A stretch of 64,000 nucleotides of DNA from Streptomyces sp. NBC_00249 (GTDB lineage Bacteria; Actinomycetota; Actinomycetes; Streptomycetales; Streptomycetaceae): assembly GCF_026342355.1 (NCBI RefSeq), contig NZ_JAPEMV010000001.1:124001-188000 (forward strand), given 5' to 3'. Below, in pieces: positions 16,756-24,454 of the stretch (its first letter is position 1; each line of letters begins with the position of its first letter). Position numbers and translations under genes: made by a program. The notes beneath the pieces were generated by a model, which was not told where the DNA came from, ran no database searches, and saw only the letters and a list, made by a program, of their open reading frames with translations.

Positions 16756-16773
16756 CCGCCCTGCCGGCACCAC

Positions 16774-16980
16774 CGGCACCAGGTGGCGCCGCTTGGCGTC
16801 ATCTGGTGCCACTCGGCGCCACATGGCGCCACCGAAGGCGCACGAGCCCGCATGGCGCCACCTGCACCCAGGTAGGCGCCAGGGTATTTTCGCAGGTCAG
16901 AGCGGCGTCACCAGAAGGCGGCCCAGAAATCTCGCCGCGCGGCTTGCGCATGGCGCCATTGTGGCGCCATCATGGCGCTA
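16774..16980 (+). promoter_or_regulatory. Array of TGGCGCCA operator-like palindromes
   Basis: The 8-bp palindrome TGGCGCCA occurs exactly at 16824, 16853, 16951 and 16962. One-mismatch copies lie at 16784, 16794, 16804, 16814, 16874 and 16973, and a two-mismatch copy at 16903; a weak copy at 16774 keeps phase. The copies from 16774 to 16824 have a strict 10-bp period, so they lie on one face of the helix; the last three are 11 bp apart. The final site overlaps the start codon of the ribbon-helix-helix gene. Ribbon-helix-helix proteins bind short palindromes cooperatively, so autoregulation is the natural reading. An AT-rich TATTTT at 16885 could be the -10 box. Confidence 0.7.
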
Positions 16981-17495
16981 TGGACCTCACGCCGTATGTC
17001 GACACCCTCCGCCGCGAGCTCGCGGTGGCCGCCGAAGCCGGCGGTGACGAAGCCCGCGCGCTGGCCGAGAGGCTCACCGCTCCCCTGGAGTCGGCGACCC
17101 GGCTGACCATGCTCAACGTGCTCTCCGCCGCGATGGACGAGATCACCCGCGAGCTCGCCCCCGGCTCGGTCGACGTACGGCTGCGTGGGATCGACCCCGA
17201 CTTCGTGGTGACGCTGCCGCCCACCGACGGCCCCGCGGAGGCGCCCCCCGCGCCCCTGGAACCGTTCACGGCGCAGGCGCCCGCCGAAAGCGACGAGGGG
17301 GGCACCGCCCGCGTCAATCTGCGACTGCCGGCCCACCTCAAGGCACGCGCCGAGGAGGCCGCGAGCCGCGAGGGCCTGTCCGTCAACGCCTGGCTGGTGC
17401 GGGCCGTCTCCGCCGCGGTCGACGGCGGCACCCGGCCGCGGCCGACGGAGAAGACCAGGACCGTCGGACAGAGCTTCACGGGCTGGGTGCGCTAG
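16980..17495 (+). CDS. Ribbon-helix-helix (HicB/Arc-like) regulator
   Basis: This 171-aa protein has an N-terminal helical region (MDLTPYVDTLRRELAVAAEAGG; residues 1-60, part shown), a Pro-rich linker (about 80-108) and a C-terminal ribbon-helix-helix domain at 111-148 (RVNLRLPAHLKARAEEAA strand-helix and SVNAWLVRAV). This is the fold annotated as HicB-type antitoxin in Streptomyces, but no HicA toxin gene is adjacent. The ATG at 16980 is preferred because the sequence from there has the compact amphipathic start; an in-frame ATG at 16950 would translate the operator repeats. No Shine-Dalgarno is visible, so the mRNA may be leaderless. It precedes DUF4097 and an ABC transporter, which it may repress along with itself. 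Confidence 0.85.
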   Translation: MDLTPYVDTLRRELAVAAEAGGDEARALAERLTAPLESATRLTMLNVLSAAMDEITRELAPGSVDVRLRGIDPDFVVTLPPTDGPAEAPPAPLEPFTAQAPAESDEGGTARVNLRLPAHLKARAEEAASREGLSVNAWLVRAVSAAVDGGTRPRPTEKTRTVGQSFTGWVR

Positions 17496-17656
17496 TGCTG
17501 TGACCGGAAAGGTTCACCGTGTCACGGCGCCCGGCACGGCACCTCGCGGCGTTGTCGGACCACCCGAGTACGTCCAGTACAAGCGGCGGCCCTCCGCCTT
17601 GCGAGGTACCGCACCGGACACCGCGACCCGGCAAACCTTTCCGGCCACAGCACTAG
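17492..17656. repeat. 165-bp palindrome-ended repeat (MITE-like)
   Basis: The element starts CTAGTGCTGTGACCGG and ends with the inverted counterpart CCGGCCACAGCACTAG; the 23-nt termini match at 22 positions. The interior carries no gene. It has the form of the short non-autonomous palindromic repeats that I recall being dispersed in Streptomyces genomes. It begins inside the last codons of the ribbon-helix-helix gene and supplies its TAG stop. No flanking duplication beyond the CTAG ends is clear. Confidence 0.7.
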
Positions 17657-17764
17657 ACGGCCTGGCCGCGCCCGCGCCCTTCTCCCGCACCACTTCACCC
17701 ACACGACACCACACGACGTCCCACCAGCGGGGACGCCGCGAAGAGCCAAGAGGACGGGACAGCC

Positions 17765-18613
17765 ATGCCTTCTTTCGACACTCCCGAACCGATCTCGGTC
17801 ACCGCGCACGTGGAGGCCGGTTCCCTCCAGTTCACCGCCGGCGACCGCCTCGACACCGTCGTCGAGGTGCGGCCCCGCGACCCGAAGAAGGACAAGGACG
17901 TACGGGCGGCCGAGCAGACCGAGGTCACGTACGCGAGCGGCGTGCTGACGGTCAGGACGCCCAAGTCCAATCTGCTCGGCCTCGGCCGTACCGGCGTCGT
18001 CGACGTGACCGTCGAACTGCCCACCGCCTCGCGCGTCGACACGACCGGCGCCTGGACCCAGGTGCTCGGCGAGGGCCGGCTCGGCGAGGTCCACGTGAAG
18101 ACCTCGTCCGGCGACGTACGCCTCGACACGACCGGCCCGCTGAGGCTGACCGCGTCGCACGGCTCGATCACCGTGGACCGGGTCGAGGGCCCGGCGGAGA
18201 TCACCACCAGCTCCGGCAGCGTGCGCGTCGGCCTCGTCGACGGACCCGCCGTCCTGAAGAACTCGCACGGCTCCACGACCGTCGGCGCCGCGACGGGCGA
18301 GCTGCGGGTGAGCGGCGCCAACGGCGACATCGAGATCCGGCGCGCCGAGGACTCGGTCACCGCCACCACCGCCCACGGCACCCTGCGGGTGGGCGAAGTG
18401 GCCCGTGGAACCGTCCAGTTGGAGACCTCCTACGGCGCCATCGAGGTCGGCGTCCGCGAGGGAACGGCCGCCTGGCTCGACGTCAGTTCCGGTTCCGGCC
18501 AGGTGCGCAACGCGCTCACCGCGTCCGAGAGCCCGGAGGCGTCCGAGGACACCGTCAAGATCCGCGCCCGCACCCGGCACGGCAACATCGACGTCCGCCG
18601 CGCCAAGGCCTGA
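17765..18613 (+). CDS. DUF4097 beta-helix protein
   Basis: This 282-aa protein starts at an ATG following GAGGACGGGACAGCC. It has no signal peptide and consists of short repeated strands typical of DUF4097 (adhesin-like beta-helix): VHVKTSSGDVRLDTTG, LTASHGSITVDRVEG, ITTSSGSVRVGLVDG, LKNSHGSTTVGAATG, VSGANGDIEIRRAED, TTAHGTLRVGEVARG, LETSYGAIEVGVREG. Such proteins are common beside HicB-like regulators and drug-efflux ABC genes in streptomycetes; their biochemical role is unknown. It lies 67 nt upstream of the ABC ATPase and is probably in the same operon. Confidence 0.88.
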   Translation: MPSFDTPEPISVTAHVEAGSLQFTAGDRLDTVVEVRPRDPKKDKDVRAAEQTEVTYASGVLTVRTPKSNLLGLGRTGVVDVTVELPTASRVDTTGAWTQVLGEGRLGEVHVKTSSGDVRLDTTGPLRLTASHGSITVDRVEGPAEITTSSGSVRVGLVDGPAVLKNSHGSTTVGAATGELRVSGANGDIEIRRAEDSVTATTAHGTLRVGEVARGTVQLETSYGAIEVGVREGTAAWLDVSSGSGQVRNALTASESPEASEDTVKIRARTRHGNIDVRRAKA

Positions 18614-18680
18614 CACCGAAACGACCAGCATCCCCCCACCCACTCCCCCGACCCACCTCAGCCTTCGAACGGAGGGCCTC

Positions 18681-19691
18681 ATGCCTTCTTTTGTCATGCC
18701 CACATCCAGGCAGCAGGGTGACGGTGACGGCCGCCCCTCGCCGGCCGCCGTCTCCGCCGTCGGTCTGCGCAAGTCGTACGGCGCCAAGACCGTCCTCGAC
18801 GGCATCGACCTGTACATCCCGGCCGGGTCCGTCTTCGCGCTGCTCGGACCGAACGGCGCCGGCAAGACCACCGCCGTGAAGATCCTGTCCACCCTCATCG
18901 CCGCCGACGGCGGCCAGGCCCAGGTCGCTGGCCACGACCTCACCACCGACCCGCAGGCCGTGCGCGCCGCGATCGGCGTCACCGGACAGTTCTCCGCCGT
19001 CGACGGACTGATCACCGGCGAGGAGAACATGCTCCTCATGGCGGACCTGCACCACCTGTCCAAGCGCGAGGGCCGGCGGGTCGCCGCCGAGCTGCTGGAA
19101 CGGTTCGACCTAGTCGAGGCGGCGAGGAAGCCCGCCTCCACCTACTCCGGCGGCATGAAGCGCCGCCTGGACATCGCCATGACCCTGGTCGGCAACCCGC
19201 GGATCATCTTCCTCGACGAGCCGACCACCGGCCTCGACCCGCGCTCCCGCCACAACATGTGGCAGATCATCCGCGAGCTGGTCACCGGCGGCGTCACCGT
19301 CTTCCTCACCACCCAGTACCTGGAGGAGGCCGACGAACTCGCCGACCGCATCGCCGTGCTCAACGACGGCAGGATCGCCGCCCAGGGCACCGCCGAGGAG
19401 CTCAAGCGGCTCATCCCCGGCGGGCACGTACGCCTGCGCTTCGCCGACCCGGCCGCCTACCGGTCCGCCGCCCGGGCCCTGCGCGACGTCACCCGGGACG
19501 ACGAGGCGCTGGCCCTGCAGATCCCCAGCGACGGCAGCCAGCGCGAGCTGCGCGCCGTCCTCGACCGGCTGGACTCGGCCGGCATCGAGGCGGACGAGCT
19601 GACCGTGCACACCCCCGACCTCGACGACGTGTTCTTCGCCCTGACCGGCGGCGCCGGTGTCCCCGACCAGCCCAAGGAGAATGTCCGATGA
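18681..19691 (+). CDS. ABC transporter ATP-binding protein (DrrA family)
   Basis: This 336-aa ATPase starts at an ATG seven bases after CGGAGG. It has Walker A GPNGAGKTT (near residue 57), the signature YSGGMKRRLDIA, Walker B IIFLDEPTTGLDP and the switch region TTQYLEEAD. The C-terminal domain (about 240-336) is the type seen in daunorubicin-resistance DrrA ATPases, ending with a DLDDVFFALTG motif. It powers the membrane permease encoded next; the stop and the next start overlap as ATGA. The substrate is not given by the sequence: export of a hydrophobic drug or lipid is the family rule. Confidence 0.93.
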   Translation: MPSFVMPTSRQQGDGDGRPSPAAVSAVGLRKSYGAKTVLDGIDLYIPAGSVFALLGPNGAGKTTAVKILSTLIAADGGQAQVAGHDLTTDPQAVRAAIGVTGQFSAVDGLITGEENMLLMADLHHLSKREGRRVAAELLERFDLVEAARKPASTYSGGMKRRLDIAMTLVGNPRIIFLDEPTTGLDPRSRHNMWQIIRELVTGGVTVFLTTQYLEEADELADRIAVLNDGRIAAQGTAEELKRLIPGGHVRLRFADPAAYRSAARALRDVTRDDEALALQIPSDGSQRELRAVLDRLDSAGIEADELTVHTPDLDDVFFALTGGAGVPDQPKENVR

Positions 19692-20479
19692 GCTCCCTGT
19701 CCCTCGCCGTGCGCGACTCGTCCACGATGCTGCGCCGCAACCTCCTGCACGCCCGGCGCTACCCGTCCCTCACCCTGAACCTGCTGCTCACGCCGGTGAT
19801 GCTGCTGCTGCTCTTCGTCTACATCCTCGGCGACACGATGAGCGCCGGCATCGGCGGCGGCGTCCCGGACCGCTCCGCGTACATCGCGTACGTCGTCCCG
19901 GGCCTGCTGCTGATGACCATCGGCAGCACCGTCGTCGGTACCGCGGTGTCCGTCTCCAACGACATGACCGAGGGCGTCATCGCCCGCTTCCGCACGATGG
20001 CGATCCACCGCCCTTCGGTGCTCGTGGGGCACGTGGTCGGCAGTGTGCTGCAGTCGGTCATGAGCGTGGCCCTCGTGGGCGCCGTCGCCGTGGCCATCGG
20101 CTTCCGGTCCACGGACGCCACGGCCCTGGAGTGGCTGGCGGCGTTCGGGCTGCTCGTGCTCTTCGCCCTGGCGCTCACCTGGATCGCGGTCGGCATGGGC
20201 CTGGTCAGCCCGAACGCCGAGGCCGCCAGCAACACCGCGATGCCGCTGATCCTGCTGCCGCTCCTCTCCAGCGCCTTCACCCCGGTCCACTCGATGCCCG
20301 GCTGGTTCCAGCCGATCGCCGAGTACCAGCCGTTCACCCCGGCCATCGAGACCCTGCGCGGACTGCTGCTCGGCAGCGAGATCGGCCACAACGGGTGGCT
20401 CGCCGTCGGCTGGTGCGTGGGCCTCACCGTGCTCGGCTACTTCTGGTCGACCTCGAGGTTCGACCGCGACCCGAAGTAG
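19688..20479 (+). CDS. ABC-2 type permease (DrrB family)
   Basis: This 263-aa protein has six hydrophobic helices and the DrrB pattern: a short cytoplasmic N-terminus, LTLNLLLTPVMLLLLFVYIL (helix 1), YVVPGLLLMTIGSTVVGTA, the cytoplasmic NDMTEGVIARFRTMAI coupling segment, and LLPLLSSAFTPVHSMPGWFQ before the last helix. It forms the membrane half of the exporter with the preceding ATPase (4-nt overlap). It ends 19 nt before the convergent cupin lipoprotein gene. Confidence 0.92.
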   Translation: MSSLSLAVRDSSTMLRRNLLHARRYPSLTLNLLLTPVMLLLLFVYILGDTMSAGIGGGVPDRSAYIAYVVPGLLLMTIGSTVVGTAVSVSNDMTEGVIARFRTMAIHRPSVLVGHVVGSVLQSVMSVALVGAVAVAIGFRSTDATALEWLAAFGLLVLFALALTWIAVGMGLVSPNAEAASNTAMPLILLPLLSSAFTPVHSMPGWFQPIAEYQPFTPAIETLRGLLLGSEIGHNGWLAVGWCVGLTVLGYFWSTSRFDRDPK

Positions 20480-20498
20480 GCGCGCCGCGCGCCGGCGG

Positions 20499-21038
20499 TC
20501 ACCCGGTCCTGGTGGGGATCAGGTCGAAGTGGTCCCGCTGGTACTGGAAGAGCAGGCAGTCCTCCCCCTTCTCGCAGCCGCTCAGGTGCGGCCGGTCGGC
20601 CGGGAGGCTGTAGTAGGAGCCGGCGGGGTACCGGACGCGCTTCCCGTCGAACTCCGCGTAGAAGGTGCCCTTGAGCACCACCGTGGGAAGTTCCTGCTTG
20701 TGGTGGTGCTCCGGGTTGTCCTTTCCCGCGGGGAAGGACACGAACGCCTCGTAGTCACCGCTTCCGGCGAGGTCGCCCCGCACGTTCGCGTACTTCACCC
20801 CTCCGGTGTCCGGCAGTTCCTTCCAGGTGCGGCCGGGCTCGGGGAAGGAGAGGAACTCGGACCGGGCCTGCTTTCCCGGGCCGGGGGTCCCGGTCGCTGC
20901 CGGGGCCGCGGTCGGGGAGGCCGACGTGGCGGTGGCCTTTCCGGCCTTCGTCCCGGCCCCGGACGAGCAGGAAGCCAACAAGACGACCGAAATGGTGGCG
21001 GCCGCCACCGCGGATATCGTCCGGGCCTTGCCGTGCAT
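20499..21038 (-). CDS. Cupin-domain lipoprotein
   Basis: This 179-aa protein starts at an ATG preceded by AAGGAGACATC. It has a lipoprotein signal peptide with lipobox LASC (Cys24), then a Ser/Thr/Ala/Pro linker to about residue 60. The remainder is a small cupin: SFPAGKDNPEHHHKQELPTV carries the HxH-type metal ligands and Glu, and YYSLPADRPHLSGC the C-terminal His. It is predicted to sit on the outer face of the membrane. The substrate is unknown; cupins of this kind bind a metal and often act on small molecules. Confidence 0.83.
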   Translation of the reverse strand: MHGKARTISAVAAATISVVLLASCSSGAGTKAGKATATSASPTAAPAATGTPGPGKQARSEFLSFPEPGRTWKELPDTGGVKYANVRGDLAGSGDYEAFVSFPAGKDNPEHHHKQELPTVVLKGTFYAEFDGKRVRYPAGSYYSLPADRPHLSGCEKGEDCLLFQYQRDHFDLIPTRTG

Positions 21039-21559
21039 GATGTCTCCTTCTGCTTCTGTCGTGCGGTTCGCCAGGGCACACTCCGCACGGGCAGGAGCGG
21101 AATTCGGCTCCCCCTGCGGAGTGCGCCGGTCACGTCCCAGATCCTTCCGCTCGCGTCGGCCGGCGGCCATGACGACTTGGCGGCAGATCCGGACACGGGA
21201 GCCATCCGGCCCGCTCGGCGGGCGTCGCGGGTCACGGCCAGCTCGTGGATGTCGTGGCCCCAGGTCAGCTCGAAGCCGGTGTCCAAGGACACCGGCTCGA
21301 CGGTGACGGTGCGCAGTAGCTGCGCGAGATCCTGGTGCCGCGGGCCAACGCGGGGCGCGACCTCGTACGCGCCTTCCCGGCCGCACACGGCGTCCGTGAC
21401 ACCGACGCCCGCACCCACAGCCTGCTGGCCTGCGTGGAGGGCCTGGTCGCCGCAGCCCTGCGCTGACGCCGACACCGCGCCTCCCGGACACACAGCCGCC
21501 CCCTGGCCGACGCTTCGGGGCGCGACGGACTCAGGGGGCGGGGTGGCGGGGTGGGGCGC
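21039..21559. other. Intergenic region with decayed coding sequence
   Basis: This 520-nt gap has no intact gene. The first 40 nt hold the promoter side of the cupin lipoprotein gene. On the plus strand, about 21327-21467, a short open stretch encodes AGRDLVRAFPAAHGVRDTDA and ends EGLVAAALR before a stop, which resembles the last helices of a TetR-family regulator; a stop codon sits immediately upstream of it. On the minus strand a fragment reads EPVSLDTGFELTWGHDIHEL, also without a start. Both look like remnants of lost genes. Confidence 0.4.
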
Positions 21560-22921
21560 TCAGACCAGTTCGGGCTGCGATTCGCGTCGCGGTTCCGGCA
21601 GGTGCACCTGTACGGGCTTGCGGTCCCACCGCTTGGCGGTGCGTGCGTAGCCGTAGATCACCGAGGCCGTCGCGAGGACGAGCAGCGGCCCGAACACCCA
21701 CGGATAGTGGGCCATCTCCACCGACAGATAGCGGTACGACAGCAGGAGCGCGGTGAAGACGGCGGCGCCGTAGCAGGCCAGCCGGATTCCCGACCGGTCC
21801 CAGCCGTAGTCGATCGCGCGCAGCGCCGTCTCGATGGTGAGCGTGAACACCACACCGGCGAGGATGTCCGCGCCGTAGTGGTAGCCGAAGCCGAGCGTCG
21901 CGCCGAGCGTGGCGATCAGCCAGAACGCCCCGGCGAACCGCAGGGCCAGCGGCCCCTTGCGGGAATGGATGAAGATCGCGGTGGCCCACGCCGTGTGCAG
22001 GCTGGGCATGCAATTGCGCGGGGTGACCTCGTCGAAGGGCATCGCGAGCGGCGTACCGACCGGCGGCGGCGTGTCGGGCCACAGGTTGGCGACGGCCCAC
22101 TGGCCCCCGTCCGCGCCGTAGGCGAAGATCGGCCCGACCACGGGGAAGATCATGTAGATCGCGGGCCCGAGCAGGCCGATGACGAGGAACGTACGCACCA
22201 GGTGGTGGCGGGGGAAGCGGCGCTCGGCGGCCACGTGGCGCAGTTGGTAGAGCGCGACGGCGACCGCGGCCACCGCCAGCTGGATGTAGACCCACTCGAG
22301 CACGTGGGCGCCGACCGTGCCGGTGGCCTCGACGATCCGGCCCACCAGCCACGACGGGTTGCCCAGGGCGTGATCGGCGGTCGCCACGTACTGGTCGAGC
22401 ACCGTCGGCCGGGTCTTCGAGGTGATCAGCAGCCAGGTGTAGCCGGTCTTGCGGCCGGTCACCAGTAGCAGGGCCAGTCCGACGCCCTGCAGCAGCAGGA
22501 CGCGTTCCCGGCCGGTACGGCGCGTGACGGCGATCACGGCGCACGCCACCGTCACCCACAGCGCGCCGTTGCCGAACATCATCTCGGCGCCGACGGCGCG
22601 GCGCACGAGCCAGAAGACGACGTCGATGCCGACCGCCGCGCCGACCGCGATGAACCGCTGCCGCCAGGTGAGGACCACCATCATCAGGGCCATGCTGACG
22701 TAGAGCACCGTCCCCGATTTGGGGGCGAATATCAGCTCGCGCGCCTGATTGGTGAGGGGTCCCAGCTCACCGTAGTGGCGTGCGGCGATCTCCAGCGCGA
22801 TGAAGAATCCGAGCGTCACCACACTCACGACGCCCCACAGCAGAACGCGTGGTCGTCGCCATGCGGCGAAGCCGGCTCCGCCGCCTATTCGCGAAATCAC
22901 TCGCGCTACCGTAGATGTCAA
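21560..22921 (-). CDS. PAP2-type membrane phosphotransferase/phosphatase
   Basis: This 453-aa protein has about ten hydrophobic helices. Its C-terminal half carries the Aur1/inositol phosphorylceramide synthase-like PAP2 signature: MPSLHTAWATA (histidine of motif C2) followed by GYHYGADILAGV (motif C3). Family members move or hydrolyse lipid-linked phosphate groups at the outer membrane face. The start is uncertain: a TTG at 22921 gives the full hydrophobic N-terminus, a GTG at 22902 is possible, and neither has a clear ribosome site. The TTGACA there resembles a -35 box, so a shorter start is conceivable. The convergent 21 kb side is decayed sequence. Confidence 0.82.
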   Translation of the reverse strand: MTSTVARVISRIGGGAGFAAWRRPRVLLWGVVSVVTLGFFIALEIAARHYGELGPLTNQARELIFAPKSGTVLYVSMALMMVVLTWRQRFIAVGAAVGIDVVFWLVRRAVGAEMMFGNGALWVTVACAVIAVTRRTGRERVLLLQGVGLALLLVTGRKTGYTWLLITSKTRPTVLDQYVATADHALGNPSWLVGRIVEATGTVGAHVLEWVYIQLAVAAVAVALYQLRHVAAERRFPRHHLVRTFLVIGLLGPAIYMIFPVVGPIFAYGADGGQWAVANLWPDTPPPVGTPLAMPFDEVTPRNCMPSLHTAWATAIFIHSRKGPLALRFAGAFWLIATLGATLGFGYHYGADILAGVVFTLTIETALRAIDYGWDRSGIRLACYGAAVFTALLLSYRYLSVEMAHYPWVFGPLLVLATASVIYGYARTAKRWDRKPVQVHLPEPRRESQPELV

Positions 22922-23308
22922 TTTTCAGCCGCTTTATCATATGTCAACGTCGTCGTCGTGAACTCGAACATGTTAACGGAACGAACAGCTTTCGCAGATC
23001 ACGGGTACGCCGGATTTCCGCTGAGCGGGAGGACCTCGTCATCGCCCCCGGAGCGGTACGGCTTCCGCACCGAGCTCACCGGCAAGGAGGTCGAGACCGG
23101 TCGGCAGGTCCGGACCACGGCGCTGCTCGACCCGCCGGTCTCCTTCGTCGCCAACCTCAACCCACCGCTGGAAATGCTGCGCTGCCGCGCCTGACCACCC
23201 AGTCGGCGACGTGACAGTGGCAGGGAGCGGTGCGGCCGGGCGTTGGTAGCGTCGGGGCGTGTCGTGCCGGCCGGTGCGGCACGCGGCCCGATCGAAAGAG
23301 CGCTCCTG
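22922..23308. other. Intergenic region upstream of galU
   Basis: This region separates the PAP2 and galU genes. The AT-rich part at 22920-22990 probably holds the leftward promoter. A plus-strand frame from ATG 22969 to 23194 could encode 75 residues (MLTERTAFADHGYAG start), but it has a TTA codon, no good ribosome site and no recognised family, so I do not call it a gene. A TGACAGTGGC and TAGCGT pair at about 23212-23258 could serve galU. Confidence 0.35.
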
Positions 23309-24232
23309 ATGCCTTCGACCCCGACGATCCGCAGGGCTGTGATCCCCGCCGCCGGACTCGGCTCACGGCTCCTGCCGCTGACCAAGGCCACGCCGAAGGA
23401 GATGCTGCCGGTCGGCGACCGGCCCGTGATCGAACACACCGTCCGCGAGCTCGTCGCGTCCGGGATCACCGACATCACCATCGTCGTCTCCGGCGGCAAG
23501 TCCCTCATCCAGGACCACTTCCGCCCCAACCCGGCCCTCGTCGAGCAGTTGCGCGCCGACGGCAAGGAGGCGTACGCGGACGCGGTGGAGGAGGTCGGTG
23601 ACCTGTCCCGGCGGGGCCACATCACCTACCTCGACCAGCACGGCCCGTACGGCAACGGCACCCCCGTCCTGAACGCCGCCCGTGCCTTCGGCGACGAACC
23701 GGTCCTCGTGCTGTGGCCGGACGACGTCTTCGTCGCCGAGGTGCCCCGCGCCCAGCAGCTCATCCACGCGTACGAGAGCACGAACTGCCCGGTGCTGGCC
23801 CTGCTGCCGATGGAGCCGGCCGACTCCCAGCGCTACGGCGTACCCGTCGTCAAGGAAGACCTCGGCGACGGCCTGCTGCGCATCACCGGTCTGGTCGAGA
23901 AGCCCGACCCGGCCGACGCGCCGTCCTCGTACGCCGCGATCGGCGGCTACGTCATCACCCCCGCCGTCGTCGACGAACTCCGCGAGCAGACCCGCCGCTG
24001 GTACGAGCACCGCCGGGGCGAGATCTATCTCACCGACGCCATCAACGCCTACGCCGCCACCCGCGCCGTGTACGGGCAGGTCATCTCCGGACGCTGGTAC
24101 GACACCGGCAACCCCGCCGACTACCTGGTCGCCCAGATGGCCACCGCCCTGGCCCACCCCGAGTACGGGCCGCTCCTGCGCAGGCTCGCCCTCGAATCCG
24201 GCGGCGACGCGCACACCACCGGCACCGCCTGA
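23309..24232 (+). CDS. galU: UTP--glucose-1-phosphate uridylyltransferase
   Basis: This 307-aa enzyme makes UDP-glucose from UTP and glucose 1-phosphate in the cytoplasm. The nucleotidyltransferase signature AVIPAAGLGSRLLPLTKATPKEML is at the N-terminus (read in part), with VLWPDDVF (metal-binding Asp pair), EKPDPADAPSSYAAIGGYV and ISGRWYDTGNP further on, all diagnostic for GalU. The length is normal for the family. Start is the ATG at 23309; the ribosome site is weak. UDP-glucose feeds cell-wall glycans, trehalose and glycosylated metabolites. A CGCCCC/GGGGCG hairpin follows directly. Confidence 0.95.
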   Translation: MPSTPTIRRAVIPAAGLGSRLLPLTKATPKEMLPVGDRPVIEHTVRELVASGITDITIVVSGGKSLIQDHFRPNPALVEQLRADGKEAYADAVEEVGDLSRRGHITYLDQHGPYGNGTPVLNAARAFGDEPVLVLWPDDVFVAEVPRAQQLIHAYESTNCPVLALLPMEPADSQRYGVPVVKEDLGDGLLRITGLVEKPDPADAPSSYAAIGGYVITPAVVDELREQTRRWYEHRRGEIYLTDAINAYAATRAVYGQVISGRWYDTGNPADYLVAQMATALAHPEYGPLLRRLALESGGDAHTTGTA

Positions 24233-24237
24233 TCCGA

Positions 24238-24253
24238 CGCCCCCGCCGGGGCG
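24238..24253 (+). terminator. Weak hairpin after galU
   Basis: A 6-bp stem CGCCCC/GGGGCG with a CGCC loop lies six bases after the galU stop. It has no U-tract, so its strength is uncertain. Confidence 0.4.
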
Positions 24254-24454
24254 CCGGGCCGCCGCCACACCGGACGGCGTCCCGGCTCCTACAGGCTCCG
24301 CACGTACCACTGCTTCGCGGACCGGCCGTAGGGGGAGCACGGCTCAACTGGCTTTGGTAGCCGCCCCCGTGACGCCGGGTAGACCCCCCGCGCCCCCACC
24401 CGCGCGCACGCGGCATGATGGGGGCCGGCGGGGTCGACGGTGGGGGGCGGCGGG

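Noticed and set aside
16774..16980. CRISPR-like array
   Set aside because: Repeat unit is only 8 bp and palindromic with 2-20 nt between copies; there are no spacers of constant length and no cas genes.
16980..17495. Functional HicAB toxin-antitoxin pair
   Set aside because: The RHH protein is HicB-like but no HicA-type toxin gene is adjacent on either side.
22969..23194. Possible 75-codon gene before galU
   Set aside because: No ribosome site, contains a TTA codon, no family; not enough support.
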